DNA of 64,000 bases, taken from contig OZ059895.1 of assembly GCA_964057225.1 (NCBI GenBank), forward strand, positions 5,518,001 through 5,582,000. Reading direction: 5' to 3'. The position numbers and the translations under genes were made by a program. Under the pieces are notes generated by a model that saw only the letters and a program-made list of their open reading frames with translations, searched no databases and was not told the DNA's origin. Below, in pieces: positions 13,653 through 26,080 of this stretch (its first letter is position 1; each line of letters starts with the position of its first letter). Origin of the DNA: Auanema rhodensis (Eukaryota > Nematoda > Chromadorea > Rhabditida > Rhabditidae).

Positions 13653-14911
13653 ATGTCCGCTTCTTGCGAAGCACATAACATTCACCCCAGTAGTCAAGTC
13701 GTATCAAAAGTCAAACACGATGGTCAAGTTGGTGAATTAAAAGTTATAGAATGGCATCATATGAATCTTGCCTTGTTCTATCCATCGGCACTATTAAGGT
13801 ATATTCCAATGTTATAAGTGTACTTTGGATTTAACGTTCATTGTTCTTTAGTACCTGGTCTGTGCGTACTGCTCTTTATCCTCTGAATGTTCTAAGAAGT
13901 CGTCTGCAACTTCAGAAACAACATACTGTTTATCGAGGAACCTTTCATGCATTCACTGATATATGGAAAAATGAAGGCATTCGTGGGCTTTATCGAGGAT
14001 TTTGGGTTACCATTCCTCAAATTGGTTGCTCATTTATATACTCGACAGTCTATGAAAAACTTCGATCTATTCTACAGAAAGATCTTGGAGTAACTAATGT
14101 CGCTGGTATCTCCTGTATATCAGGGGGAGCTGCAAGTTTTTGTTCACAGGTTGTTAATGTAGTTTAATAATAATACTCATTTTGTTTAGGCTATTTTTGT
14201 GCCCACAGATATTATAGCTCAGTACATGATGATTTATCGAAATGCCGACAAATTTATATCCGGAAATGATAAAACTGTGATTAGTAACATACAACGATTG
14301 GAAGGAAAAGGGAAATCTCTTTCTAAAAATGTTTTAAAAGCCATATATCAAGCTGATGGCATCCGAGGTTTTTACCGGTACTTATTTGGTTGTTGTCCTT
14401 TTTTTGCACTGTTTCTGTCTTTTCTAGTGGGTTTTTGGCGTCGTCAACTGTTTACGTACCATTTTGCTTGGTGTTTTGGCCATCATACTACTGGTTTCAA
14501 GATCTTTTTCATATGGTAATATAGTTAAACATTTTCAAACTATCATTGTGGAATTTACAGCTTCATCCTCCAACCACGCGTGGATTACTATGTGACCAAT
14601 TTTTTGCTGCAATATTTGGAGGTGTATGCTCTACAGTTGCTACAAACCCTATGGAACTACTTCGTATACGTGCTCAAATTCATCGAACATCATATGGTGA
14701 AACATTAGCTCGCATGTGGAGAAATGAACGGATTTCCATTTTTTGGAAGGGATTACCACCCAGGTAAATTAAATTTATGGATTTTTTTGTAAATAGGTTT
14801 TACTGCAGGCTGATTAGTAATTCACTGTATTCCGGCGTTGTTATGGCTGGCTATGAAATAGTTAAAAGAATGTGTGTGGTGCCTGAGTACAAAGATCAAG
14901 TAAAATGGTGA
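13653..14911 (+). CDS. SLC25A44-type mitochondrial carrier, copy A
   Basis: Six exons (13653-13798, 13852-14149, 14190-14377, 14428-14515, 14561-14763, 14809-14911) encode 341 residues. Three mitochondrial-carrier repeats are visible: YPLNVLRSRLQ, FVPTDIIAQYM (a degenerate second signature) and TNPMELLRIRAQ, each followed by its matrix-helix glycine motif. The opening VIEWHHMNLALFYP and the ending VPEYKDQVKW match SLC25A44, described as a branched-chain amino-acid importer of the inner membrane. The start codon lies just after a trans-splice-like acceptor. A second copy follows 290 bp downstream; the two share the architecture but differ at many positions and have different intron sets, so the duplication is not recent. 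Family assignment is firm; the substrate is inferred from the human orthologue. Confidence 0.93.
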
Positions 14912-15201
14912 ATTGACCTTAATATCTATTTGGAAGAAAGTTTCTTCGAAACCATAACTAGTCATTAAATAGTAAATATTTTTATGTTCTTTTTTTTTTC
15001 TTGTTATAAGCGTTTTATCGTTATGATTATCGTATTACTTTTATTCAACAGTTTGATAATAGTCCCACCAATATTTAGACATTACATATGTTGTGAACTT
15101 CTTCTGATTAGTTTGGTGTTTTCTGTGTAATGAGCAGCTATTCTTTCTCAGCAGCATAGCTCGGGATATATATATTTTTTAAAAGGGAATTGCATGTTTT
15201 A

Positions 15202-16713
15202 ATGGCTTCGACTAAGCATTCAACGCAAATAGGGGGTACCCCTGAAAAGGTATTTCGTTTTATATATTATTGGATCGAAGATGTATGATTATATTTGTAG
15301 AAGAAGTTATTGGTTATTGAATGGGAGCATCTAAACTTATATAAGTTTTATCCCTTAGCTTTGGCCTCGTCATGGTCTATACGATGCCTTCTTTATCCAA
15401 TGTCTGTGGTAAAAAGCAGACTACAACTTCAAAGACAAAATAATGTCTATAGGTTTGTTTATAAAAAGTACAATTCGTTAATTTAAATTTTATTCAGGGG
15501 TATGAGACATGCATTTGTAGAAATTTTGAGAACTGAAGGTATGAGTGCGCTGTACCGTGTAAGATCATTTTGCTTGTTTAACATAAGTTCAATTTGCTTT
15601 CGTACTTCAGGGTTTTTGGATGACTCTTCCCCAGTTATCTGCATCTTTCTTATATTCTTCTACATATGAACGAACTCGAGATTTACTTCAGACTCACCTT
15701 GGTATTCGAAATCCATCTTTATTGTCTGCATTAGCAGGTTTCATTTAAAATTTTTTGAAACATTACCTAGCTTGATTTGTTAAGGAGGAATTGCCTCACC
15801 ATGTGCTCAATTGGTTTTTGTACCAACCGATATTGTAGCTCAGCATATGATGGTTCACAACAATCCCGAAGCTTTTGGAGGTATAACAGTGAAGGAAGAT
15901 GTAATATTTAACTTTTTCTTATTTCCATAGGTAGTAATAAAAATGTTCCTGTTGCTGAAGAGGTACGAAGAGATGGCCTTGCAAAAAAGCGGACTCTGGG
16001 ATTAAGAGTAGTACGAGCAATATATGTTGTTGATGGTCTTCCAGGCTTTTATCGGTAACATTAATACACATTTTTTCTTTATAATTATAATTTGTTACAA
16101 TTTAATTGTATTTATTTATTAATATTAATATTTTTAGCGGATTTTTCTCCTCAATCATGTTATACATTCCTTCCACTATGGTTTTCTGGTCTACTTATTA
16201 TCATGCCCTCAGCATGTTCCGTAAAATTAGAGAGCGGGTGATCATATTATAATTTTTTTTTGTTATTTTTCATGTGTTACAGGTTACTGAATATGAAACT
16301 GGTGTTCGTCCTCGAAATGCTGCAGAGGTTGATGATCGCAATCTATTTCTTGATCAAGCGGTCTCCGGGTCTATTGGAGGTATAGCCTCTGCTATTGTCA
16401 CAAATCCTTTAGAAATGCTTCGGATCAGATTACAAGTAAAATTTGCATCAGAAAGTACACACTAACATTGCATATTATTAAGGTTCATCGAACAACTTAC
16501 GCCGAAACTATTTCTAGATTGTGGAAGTATGAAGGCCGTCGAATATTCACAAAGGTTTTGTTTTAACGATTTGAATTTAATATCTCGAGATTTAAGGGCC
16601 TCGCTCCAAGAATTGTAAATAACAGCTTATATTCTTGCCTCGTTATGTTGTCATACGAAACGGTTAAGAAGCTGTGTGTACTTCCTGAATATCAGGATAA
16701 AATTGTTTGGTAA
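15202..16713 (+). CDS. SLC25A44-type mitochondrial carrier, copy B
   Basis: Ten exons (15202-15249, 15301-15452, 15498-15558, 15611-15737, 15785-15880, 15931-16054, 16138-16237, 16283-16435, 16483-16554, 16597-16713) encode 349 residues. It has the SLC25A44 landmarks VIEWEHLNLYKFYP, YPMSVVKSRLQLQ, VPTDIVAQHMMVH, TNPLEMLRIRLQ and the ending LPEYQDKIVW, parallel to copy A. Copy B is cut into more exons (ten against six) and carries a longer loop between its second and third repeats. Duplicate genes with separate intron patterns suggest an old tandem duplication that was kept, perhaps with divided substrates or tissues; that is inference. Position between copy A and mrpl-13 with gaps of about 300 bp supports an operon of mitochondrial genes led by rpt-5. 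Confidence 0.92.
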
Positions 16714-17051
16714 TCGTGATAGGAATGGTTTTAGAACTTTTTCACTAGTCAATTTTTTCAAATTGTTCGCATCTCTTTTCGTATTATCCCGTATATTGTT
16801 ACTATTTTGCTACTAATTCTGTCTCTAACACCTCTAGTTATCAAAATAGTTTATTGTTGAAGGATCTAAGTTGTTTTAAAACGAATTGTCTTAGCCTTAA
16901 ATATCGTGGTTGTAAAGTTCTTTCGTGTAGCTTAGCTGCCAAATACATATTATATATATATCTGTTAATATTTGATATTTTTATCGAGGTAATGACCTCT
17001 TTATGTATCTTCACATTTTCTTTTTATCATTAAGTTTTAAAAAATTTTAGA

Positions 17052-17964
17052 ATGTCAGTTAGGAAGGCAATATCTAAGTTTGATAGAGTAAATCAATGGC
17101 TTCAATTTTCTAGACAATGGCATATTGTAGATGGTAACCAACAAGTGTGTATAGATTCATTATTTTTTTTATTAAATTTACTTTTAACTAATACTATCGC
17201 AATTCACATTTTCATGGTGTTTCCAGGATGCTTTTCGGTTAGGCGAGAAAGTAGCTCGTCATTTGGCTGGAAAACATAAACCAATTTGGCATCCAGAGAC
17301 TGATTGCGGTGATCATGTTGTTGTTGTAAACTGCAAAGATGTCGCTATGCATGGCTTTGGTTGGAAGCACACATCATTCCACTTTAATAAGGTATTCAAA
17401 TCAAATTGCATCTTTGTTACAAAATTATATTTATCAGGAGTATCCCCGATCTAAAGCTGATATTCCTGCATGGCAAATTCACGAATATGATCCATGTAGA
17501 GTAATGTTTTTATCTGTTTACAAGGTTCGCTAATAATTAAAAATGATTGCTCATTGTAAACAACACAGGCTTTGGGTAATAATTTACTTCGCCGAAGACA
17601 TATTCAGAGATTACATCTGTTCCCCGATATTGAAATGCCCGATTTCATTAAGCAGAATCTGGGAAACCAGGTTAGTGGTGATACTAGGAGTATTTTTCCT
17701 GTTTTGCTTCTCTTGGCAGTAGTTAATAATACATTGTTGTTTTACAGTTGGAATCCGTCCAAAGAATAGTTAAGCGAAGCGATCAGTATACAGCGGAAGA
17801 AAGAGCAACATTCCCTAAATTAGTCAGGTATTTATTTAAAAAATGTAAAAACTATAAAAGAAAATTAAAGATATCGTGAGGATCATATCGAAGATTGGGA
17901 AACATCACTAATTGATCCAGGTAGACATGTAAAGCCTGGACCTAATACCAAGAAGGAGAAGTAA
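17052..17964 (+). CDS. mrpl-13: Mitochondrial ribosomal protein L13 (uL13m)
   Basis: Six exons (17052-17144, 17227-17391, 17438-17524, 17569-17670, 17748-17827, 17871-17964) give 206 residues. The start is fixed by a TTTTAG acceptor two bases upstream. Family features in order: RQWHIVDGNQQ, where bacterial L13 has WxxxDA; the GDHVVVVNC strand; KDVAMHGFGWKHTSFHFNK; and MLP-region equivalents LRRRHIQRLHLFPD. The tail beyond the uL13 core is basic and slightly longer than the human protein. It is a large-subunit mitoribosome protein. It is the last member of the rpt-5 run, 338 bp after carrier B. Confidence 0.94.
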
Positions 17965-18648
17965 ATAGATATATATGTGCATATTTAGGTTTCTTTGTTG
18001 TTATATTTTTGTTGATTTGAATTTAAAAGCCGCTCACAGAGTTGTTAACCTAAGCTATTAAATAAATTTTAGAAACTTTTATTTAATACTCTGCTAAGAT
18101 CTTCCATCGGATATTTATTTGCAATATTCTAGAATACTAGGCAATGGGTCGTATTACGTTTAGAAATAAATAACATGTACGGCATGTTGTCATCAGTATA
18201 ATAACAAGCATGAATTTCCTGCATTTTTGCTAGTAAATGTTTGTTTTTTCTAAAGGTCGTATTGCTCTGTTGCAAAGAATCATAATCCGGAATCAAGAGA
18301 GGTCGTATTTGATATGATTGGAAGGCTAATGCATACACACTGGTTTCCCTATTAACTGAAATGAACAGGAAAAGAGTATAGTGAAAGAGAGTATGAGGAA
18401 AAAGGTGATGCCGTTAAGGGATTATCTACTATGGATACGTTCGACCTGACCATAATTATGCGTTCGATTTTCTGATGTACATGGTCAGTGCCGTACGCTA
18501 TTGGCCTGACAGCTGTATGCATCCGGATTTAGCCAATATCCCATTCAATACATGTCTATCTACTTAGATTTACATCTTATAGCACCACATGAATGTGTGA
18601 TTTCCGTTCATAACTTATATTTTTTGGCATTTAGGTTGTTCGGAAGAC
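17965..18648. other. Intergenic gap between mrpl-13 and the two-pass membrane gene
   Basis: A minus-strand frame at 18129-18338 is open but unremarkable. A TTTAG acceptor 17 bases before the next ATG probably marks the 5' end of the following mRNA. Confidence 0.55.
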
Positions 18649-20507
18649 ATGGCATTTCGAGATCCTCCTGTATCCGGACGGTCAGTGAGCTCGGAATGTC
18701 TGGAGATGAGGAACGTTCAGGTTGCATCACCAACATCTATCGATATAGAAATAATGGGAGGTGAAGCAATGTATTACGATGATGAATTTACACCAGTGTG
18801 AGTCATTTTTTCCAAAAAAGCTTTTTATCACTTGTTATAATAAAATATATTTGTCAGTTTGTATTTGAACTATAATATTCAAAGGCTTGCTATTAGTATT
18901 ATTGTTCTAAATCTTTATCAATCAATCAGTAAAGATACATGTACATACATATATGTATTATGCATATATGATTTTCGTTTTAATAGTGAAAAGAAAAATT
19001 AGATGAGTTGTTTTCATTTAAGAAATGATTAGTTAGGCTCAGTTAGGTATCAACATATGCCATCAGACTTACTTTTGTTCTTAAAAAACGCTTATAGGCG
19101 ATTGAATGAGTACAACCTATCTATACGAATGCATGGATTAAATAATATTGTACACGTGAACAAGCCACGTCAAAATTTCTTCAAAAGTTCATGTGTCCTT
19201 CGGTTTTCAAATACTGTAATAATCGCGCTATTAAAAATCTTTTTTTTAATAATTGGGGTTTCGAACTGCTTCAAAATTATTTGCCAAAAAAAAATTTTAA
19301 ACATGCTTATGACTTCATTCTAAGATAATAGATATGTATATGTTTTTATCAACAATACCGATAACAAATGTTTGAAAACAACTTTCAGAATGGGCAAATT
19401 CGGAGCACCACGGTGTCGTTGTACGCCTTCACTCATTTCCCTTATTGGGATTTGTATTGGAATGATTATAATGACAGTCGGAATATGTTTACTAATCTTC
19501 TTCACACATGAACAATTATTTATTCCACCAGTTAGTTTTTACTCCAGTTGTTACTTATTGGAGCATGTTGTGAAAACAAAAGAAGTTTTTAAAAAATAAT
19601 GGAGATAATTCAAAAATAAAGAAAAAGCCACAATAAAGCAAAAAGTTATGCTTATAATCAATTTTTAATTAATTTATATTATATGTAGTTGATCACATTA
19701 CTTAATTATTCTCCATTGTTCTTTCTCTTTACAATTTCTAAAATATTTACTTTTTTTATAAATAATTTAACTGTTTAGTTGTTAAATTAGTTTTCAAAAA
19801 ATTAAACATATCTTTCATATCTTATCTTTATTTTACTTAGGGAATTACATTATCTTGTATTGGTTTTCTACTTCTACTCATTGGAACTATTTTCTGGACT
19901 TCAGAATTTATGTGCAACGATTGCCTCACTAAGTGCTTCACTAAAATTCAAGAAGCTCCAATGCGAAATGCCATCAAACGTCGTGAAGAGAGGATAAGGT
20001 TCGAACTTAGAAATTCATCAACTGGATGACCCTTCAATCATAGTGTAATATCAAAAGACCGATAGATTTCCCACGCCTTTCCGGTCATATTACTGACTTC
20101 TAATTAGATATAGAATTAGATATTTTTTCTTCATTTAGCTATCAATCTTCATTTATCTACATATCTTGTGATTTGTAGATTTTTAAGACTAAATGAAATT
20201 ATTTTAAAATTAGATTTTGGAGCAATTAAATAGGAAATAAAAAAATGAAACCGCATTTCACAACAAACTTTCCATTAAGGAAATCATTCCATATAAAGTC
20301 ATTTATAGTTTGTTTTATCAAATCTGAAGAATGTTGTTAAAAAGGGAAGAAAAATGAAAAAAATATATAATTTGAAGAAAAAGGGGAGAATTTCTATTTA
20401 CTAACATATATTCTTTTAGGTCACAAGCTAGTGGACGTGTGGACAGCCGAACTTCCATGAACTCCCGGGTATCACGAGCAACAGATGCTACACTTGTCCG
20501 GTACTAG
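18649..20507 (+). CDS. Two-pass membrane protein of unknown function
   Basis: Four exons (18649-18797, 19389-19530, 19841-19998, 20420-20507) join in phase to 178 residues. An acidic, Ser-rich N-terminal segment (about 50 residues) leads to Cys-containing CRCTPS and two hydrophobic helices, about residues 62-86 and 98-117, joined by a very short loop (FFTHEQLFIPP). A CNDC motif and a basic, Ser/Arg-rich C-terminus follow and end LVRY. There is no signal peptide, so both termini should be cytoplasmic with a hairpin topology. I do not recognise the family; the fold outline resembles small nematode tetraspan-like or TMEM hairpin proteins. Introns are longer here (310-590 bp) than in the operon to the left, suggesting its own promoter. 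Confidence 0.75.
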
Positions 20508-20969
20508 GAAAATGAGAGGAATCAAAAAATAGATCTCTTCTTTGTTTGATCTTTATTGGACTTCAGTATATTGAACACACACACATATATATAAATATAT
20601 ATAAAGAGCTTTATCTCACTAAACACATAGGAACAAATAGGGATAGCGTACGATATATTAAGGGGAAGAATTATATGATTACGAAGTTATAAAAATTGAT
20701 GTATTATCGCACAATTCAGCACAAAAAACACAAAATGTGAACAAAACATAGCTTTTCCGATGAACTTATCACTGCATCCCCATAAAAATATTTTTTGACA
20801 ACTTTCATTTAAAAAAAACTGAACAAAGGGTCCTAAAAGTTTCAAAAAAATGCAGGTTCATTCACCCATACTTTAAATAATACTGTGAGTCAGAACATTC
20901 CTTTTATTTGTAATAAAAGTAAGAAAAGGGTTGAAAAATTGCTCGAATCTTTCATCCAATTAGGGAAAG
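20508..20969. other. Convergent 3' region, two-pass gene / nlp-40
   Basis: AT-rich DNA between convergent stop codons, including a short AC/AT dinucleotide run near 20577-20605. No gene seen. Confidence 0.65.
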
Positions 20970-22327
20970 TTAATTAACAATGTGATTTCTGAATCGGAGA
21001 TCCGCAAGAACTTCTTCAGCAGAGACTCCAAGACGTTCTCCAGCACGCAAAACTTCTGTCAGACGAGCTTCGATGGCATGGACTACTTAAAAAGCGAAAA
21101 CTAATTTAATTTTTTATATAATTGAAATTTTTTAGCTGAAAGATAAATGAATCAGATTAGCAAAAGGTGCGATTGTTTGATAAAATAGAAAAATGGATAA
21201 AGAATAAAATAGGGTTAAAGTTATGTAAGTTTATACATCATATGCAAAATAAATAAGACTTGATCAAAATCAATAAAAACGAAATTAAGTTGTATATTAT
21301 GATCAAGAATATAGAGAAAAAAATCTGATAAGGCTCGTAATGACGACAATAATGACACTTAAAACGAAAAATGTGATGATAACTTCAAGTAGCTGTGTGG
21401 AAATTCTGGACAGAAAGGAATGTGATGAATTTTATCATTTTAAAGTTATGATAGGACAAGATGAGCAGAATGAGCAAGACTGGAAAAAAAAGTAAGCATG
21501 ATCACGAAAGATCAAGGGTATGATTAATAGAAAATCATAAACGCATGATGAAAAAGGAATTAAAATTATATAATTACATAATAGCTCTTTCTCCCATAAG
21601 TACTTGCCAAAAAATCGCAATGATCAGACAGCTGATTTGCTGATCTCTATTAAAATCGTTTTGTCCTGTCATAAACATTGCATTAATGGAGACTAGATAA
21701 CACGTACAAGTATTAAAAAGAAAGAAATCTTTTAGAGAATAAAGGGAATTATTGATAAGCTAAGCGGCTACGGAATGCATACGACAAAGTGTATATACTG
21801 TGTCAAAACCTAATTTTTTCAAAAAAGAACCATGAAAATAACTGAGGAAGCAACGAAAAATAACTGATATAAGAAATAAAAACTTAAAAAATACTGAATA
21901 TACTAAATATAATAAAAAACCAAAACTTACAAGGAGCTCTATCATCAGTTACGGTTCTTTTCATAGGTTGCCAAGCTACCATTCTTTTAGATGGTTGCCA
22001 ATTCTTTCCTTCGCCAGATGGAGCGTAAATAAGCTTTGCCGCATCCTAAAAACCAATTCATAACAAGTTAAAAAAAAGTTTCCAAAACAATATTATTTCG
22101 AAGAAAAACGTGATCATTACCTCCTTTTCCTTGTCTGGGGATGTTCCAATAGATTTTTCCAAAGCTTCAACTTGCTGTTGAAGTTGTTTTAAGGCATCCT
22201 CAATATTGAGAGGAACAGCTATAATGGAAATGTTAAATGTTCGTGGTCAAATAAAGTTAAATAAAAAGTGAAAATACTAACCATAAATAGTGGCTGAGAT
22301 GAGTAGAAGAGCTAGAAAAGCGCGCAT
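20970..22327 (-). CDS. nlp-40: NLP-40 neuropeptide precursor
   Basis: Four minus-strand exons (22282-22327, 22121-22218, 21931-22045, 20970-21085) encode 124 residues. A signal peptide (MRAFLALLLISATIYA) is followed by a Leu/Gln-rich helical propeptide, then the dibasic-flanked peptide KR-MVAWQPM-KR, then TVTDDRAPL and a well-formed amphipathic tail (HAIEARLTEVLRAGERLGVS). MVAWQPM between KR sites is the mature peptide I know from C. elegans NLP-40, the intestinal signal that acts through the receptor AEX-2 in the defecation motor programme. The peptide carries no C-terminal Gly, so it is not expected to be amidated. Ordinary nematode dibasic processing is assumed. The gene is divergent from aap-1 with 0.57 kb between start codons. 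Confidence 0.9.
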
Positions 22328-22896
22328 CGTGAATGTGCAGACGCAAGAGGAACCCAAGCGTTATCAGTTATGTAGCTCCTCCTCATCCTAAGAATAGGAC
22401 AGAAATACTTGGGCTGATGACATAAGAAAACGTCATGGGTTTAAGAGTTTATAAAAAAATAAGAAGAGGATGAATAGAAATTTGAGTTCAATTATTCATA
22501 CTAAGTGACATGTAATGAAGTGACTAATAAATATCACAAGATGATGATACTTTTCTATGATTGAGTCACGAAAATTTATGAAAGTTTATTAAATAAATTT
22601 ATTGAATAAATTATATTCAAAAACCTACAATGTATAATTTTAAATATTATATTAATGAATTAATGTTTTACGAGATTCAGCAATGTTGTGACCGTTTTAC
22701 AATGCGTCTGCGCCACCATTGCACGAAATTCTGGCTATAACCAGATTTTCACGTGCTTATGAGTCCGAGAATGCAAACTTTTGCTTTTATCTTCACAAAC
22801 TTGATTAATTCGGTTTTAACTCTTTCCCGATATATATTAGCATTGCTTGTTTTATCCGAAATTATGAACTGAAACCATTTCAGATAGGTATTACTA
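22328..22896. promoter_or_regulatory. Divergent promoter region nlp-40 / aap-1
   Basis: The 569 bp between start codons is mostly AT-rich with a GC-richer patch at about 22,690-22,830. A TTTCAG acceptor lies 14 bases before the aap-1 ATG. No defined binding sites can be supported by eye. Confidence 0.5.
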
Positions 22897-24671
22897 ATGG
22901 TTTTATTTGATCAATCGTGGTACTGGGGTAATATTGATAAAAATACTGTGTCCCAAGCCCTATCTACTCAAAACGATGGTGCTTTTATAGTAAGAGATGC
23001 CAGCACTCCTGGTGATTATACATTATCTATTAGGTAATTTTCAAATAATTTATTATGCTTCATGTGGACCGTTCAAATTAGTTCGCAACTTTAATTATTG
23101 CCTTTATTTTCAAATCGAATGTAATTAAATATCAGTTTTTTCCAGATATAAAGGCCAAGTCAAATTAGTAAGAATTCATGTTAACAATGCTCGTTGTGGA
23201 TTTTCTCCAGAAGCATTAACATACCCATCGGTTGTTTCACTTGTTGATTACCACAGGAATGTTTCTCTAAAAGTCTGTTTCAAAAATATTATTTGTTCAA
23301 TCACAATATTGTTTTAAGAGTTATAATGAACAACTCGACACTACTCTTTCTCATCCAGTTCCTCGTCCAAATTCATTATTAAGAGTAAATTCTCCTCGTG
23401 GAGATGGAAACTCATCAAGATCCTCTAATCAAAGTACGGGACCAACCTCATCAACACCTTCTGGTGGTCAAAATGATATTCAAAATATTGATCCAGGTAT
23501 TGTGTCTACCAAATATTGAGATTTTCGTAAACGCCACACACAGAATGGGAGTTGCAACTTGGTTTAGAGAGACTACGTATTGCTGAAACCTCAGTAGAAC
23601 GTAGTGCTAGATTGTTTGATGCTGTTCATTCCGAATCAGGTAGAGCTGATACTGTTTTACATGCCTTAGTAAAATCGGTTAGTTTATTCCTAATATTCTC
23701 TCATCATTTTATTAATATTAAGATAGCTGACTTAGAAAAAAAAATGGCGAAGCTTCAAGAAATATCAGAAACTCAATTAAGTTGCATCGAAGAAGAAACA
23801 GATAGCGAGAAGCAAGAAGTATTGAGAACAAACAAAGAGGTTTGAACGGTAATTTTGACATCGAAAATCTTTAAATTACAGATAGTGGATAAAACTATTA
23901 TGAAGCTCAAAAGTGAACGGGATATTGTAGTTTCTCAAAGAGCTCGATTGAATGCTGTTATGGAACAGATGAGAGATGAAACTGCATTTGCTAAGGTTAT
24001 AATTAGTTAAAAAACAACATTATAATCTTATTTACAGAAGCGTTTAGTGAATAGTCAGGAAATTAGAAAAGCAGCATATCAATGTTTGCACGAGAAGCAC
24101 GTTCCTCGTTCAAAACTGGCTGCCACGAGGAATCATGCTCTCGAAATGATTGCTAAAGAGTCTATGAAGGTTTTTTCTCTCTTTTAAATTAGAATATTCT
24201 GTTATATTAGGTGAGCCAACTCTTAGCTGATCTTGTATTACCCTGGGATCCCGTGCAGTACGTGTATATTTCTACATTGTTATTATTATTATTTTATTTT
24301 CAGATATTTGATCAATGATGCTTCTAAAGATATGGCAGGAAGTTTAATCATGCATGCTCGAGCTCGCGCTGTATCTGAAGGCAAAAAAACCGATGGAATA
24401 TTTCTAATTCGACCGTCTGCTTCTAAAGAAGGGAAATTAGTGTTAAGCGTTTTGAATGGGGATAGAATATCTCATTGTCTTATTGAACAAACCGATCAGG
24501 TTTGTATATAATTTTGTACAAATCGAGAAACATAATTTACAGGGTTGGGGTTTTGAAAATGGAGGATTATATTTCGTTACGATAGGTGATTTCGTGCGAT
24601 ATTATGCACAAGCTTCACTAGAAGAACATAATAAGGATATAAAAACATTCCTAGCAATTCCGGCATTATAA
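22897..24671 (+). CDS. aap-1: PI3-kinase p85-type adaptor subunit
   Basis: Ten exons (22897-23033, 23146-23272, 23319-23496, 23544-23677, 23723-23839, 23882-23995, 24038-24169, 24211-24257, 24304-24499, 24543-24671) give 436 residues. The N-terminal SH2 domain opens WYWGNIDKNTVSQAL and has the phosphotyrosine-binding strand GAFIVRDAS and GDYTLSIR. A Ser/Pro linker and a long coiled-coil inter-SH2 region follow (LEKKMAKLQEISE, LKSERDIV), which in the family grips the p110 catalytic subunit. The C-terminal SH2 domain shows GIFLIRPSASKEGKLVLSVL. There is no SH3 or BH domain, as in C. elegans AAP-1, so the protein is the minimal nSH2-iSH2-cSH2 adaptor. It should act in insulin/DAF-2 signalling with an AGE-1-type kinase. 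A TMEM106-family gene follows 233 bp downstream, probably in the same operon. Confidence 0.94.
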
Positions 24672-24904
24672 TTATATATTTTTAACATTAATTTATTAGG
24701 ATAATTACTTATTTTGTTTGATTTGATATTCGTCTCATCTCGGTCTCTTCTTGCCATCTCGAAAATCTACGTCTATTTACGGTGTTTAGTTTTCTATATA
24801 TTATTTGTATAACTTATTCTTGTCTTCGCATATCTTGAGTGATTGTATATAACTAATGAGAATATAAATCTTTTTTCAGCTCCGCAAAAATCGATGACAG
24901 AAGT

Positions 24905-26080
24905 ATGATGGTGGAAAATCTCTGGAATCAAGTTAGGACTAGAGCTATATCTCTTTTTGGACCACATAACAGGTTGATAGAAACTAACGAAGATGGACCT
25001 CAGGAAGGAAGCTCAAGGTTTTCTTTAAAAGATGCATTTTTCTACTCTCAAGTTATTTTAGGAGCGTAAGTACTGACTACACTGAATTGATGGGAGGAAG
25101 TGTACCATGTCCATCATGTAAAGGAACGGGTAGAATTCCAAAAGGTTAGATTAGATATATATATATACTTATGCTATTCAATCTTAATCTGTTTTTTAAG
25201 AAATGGAAGAAACTTTAGTAGCCTTGATTCCTTTAAACGATGATCGATTGAAGCCTAAAAGAACATGGTTTTGGGTATTAATCGGAATAGGAGTATACTT
25301 TAATTTATCTTTTTAAACATTATTTTATGTTTTTCAGGTTTGTGTTCTTTTAGCTTCGGCTGCTATATTTATGCTTGTGCCCCGTGCTGTAGAATTATCA
25401 AGTGCTCGAACTGCTGTTGATATAATCCATGTATTTTATCATAATTCCACAGTACCAAAGATTGAATTTCATTTTATGGTATGTATTTTTGATTAGATTA
25501 TATCATAATACTTTTAAAAATTTAGAATCATGTAAATATCTCTAACTCCAATTATTATGTTGTTCAAGTTGTGAATTTAACTGCTCAGGTTGGCTATGAA
25601 TACAAGGATTTTAATATAGTCGTATCGTCTTAGGTTATTTCTAAATTCCAACCATGGAGTAATGATCCTATCGGAAGTGGTGCAAACGATACCTTTGTAG
25701 CAATCGCTCCATTGAGTAGGAAAAACAATCAATTATTTTTCAACAATACTGTCACACTGACAGATGTTGTAGCGTAAGTTTTATCTTTTTGTTTAGTTCA
25801 TATCTAGCTGTGACATAACAGAAATATTTAATATTTCAAACAGAATTTTGTAATTCTAAGTTTTTATAGAGAGTACTGCCTTACTTTTTCTCGGTTGACA
25901 TCGCTCTACGTCAATATGCAATTTGACGTTGTGGTGTCCCTTCTCTATTTTAACCACAGGGAACAGGTATGAGATCGTATAAAGGAACTGTGTATGAAGC
26001 TCGAAACTCTTGTTTAGATATCACTTTCAACAACTCAACAAGTTTGTTGTGTACCATCTGGAAATTGCACTTCAAGCTGA
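24905..26080 (+). CDS. TMEM106-family lysosomal membrane protein
   Basis: Eight exons (24905-25017, 25062-25144, 25201-25292, 25338-25478, 25526-25588, 25634-25773, 25870-25966, 26018-26080) encode 263 residues. The cytosolic part carries a zinc-type CPSCKGTG motif and the phrase LVALIPLNDDRLKPKRTW, both characteristic of TMEM106A/B/C. One transmembrane helix follows (WVLIGIG-VCVLLASAAIFML), then a luminal beta-rich domain with several N-glycosylation sequons (HNST, NHVN-ISN, NNTV) and LTFSRLTSLYVN. The protein ends in a short Cys-rich tail (QVCCVPSGNC). Human TMEM106B controls late endosome/lysosome size and acidification. A SL-type acceptor at 24879 precedes the ATG; an in-frame extension upstream through this acceptor cannot be excluded. 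Spacing to aap-1 suggests a two-gene operon. Confidence 0.9.
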
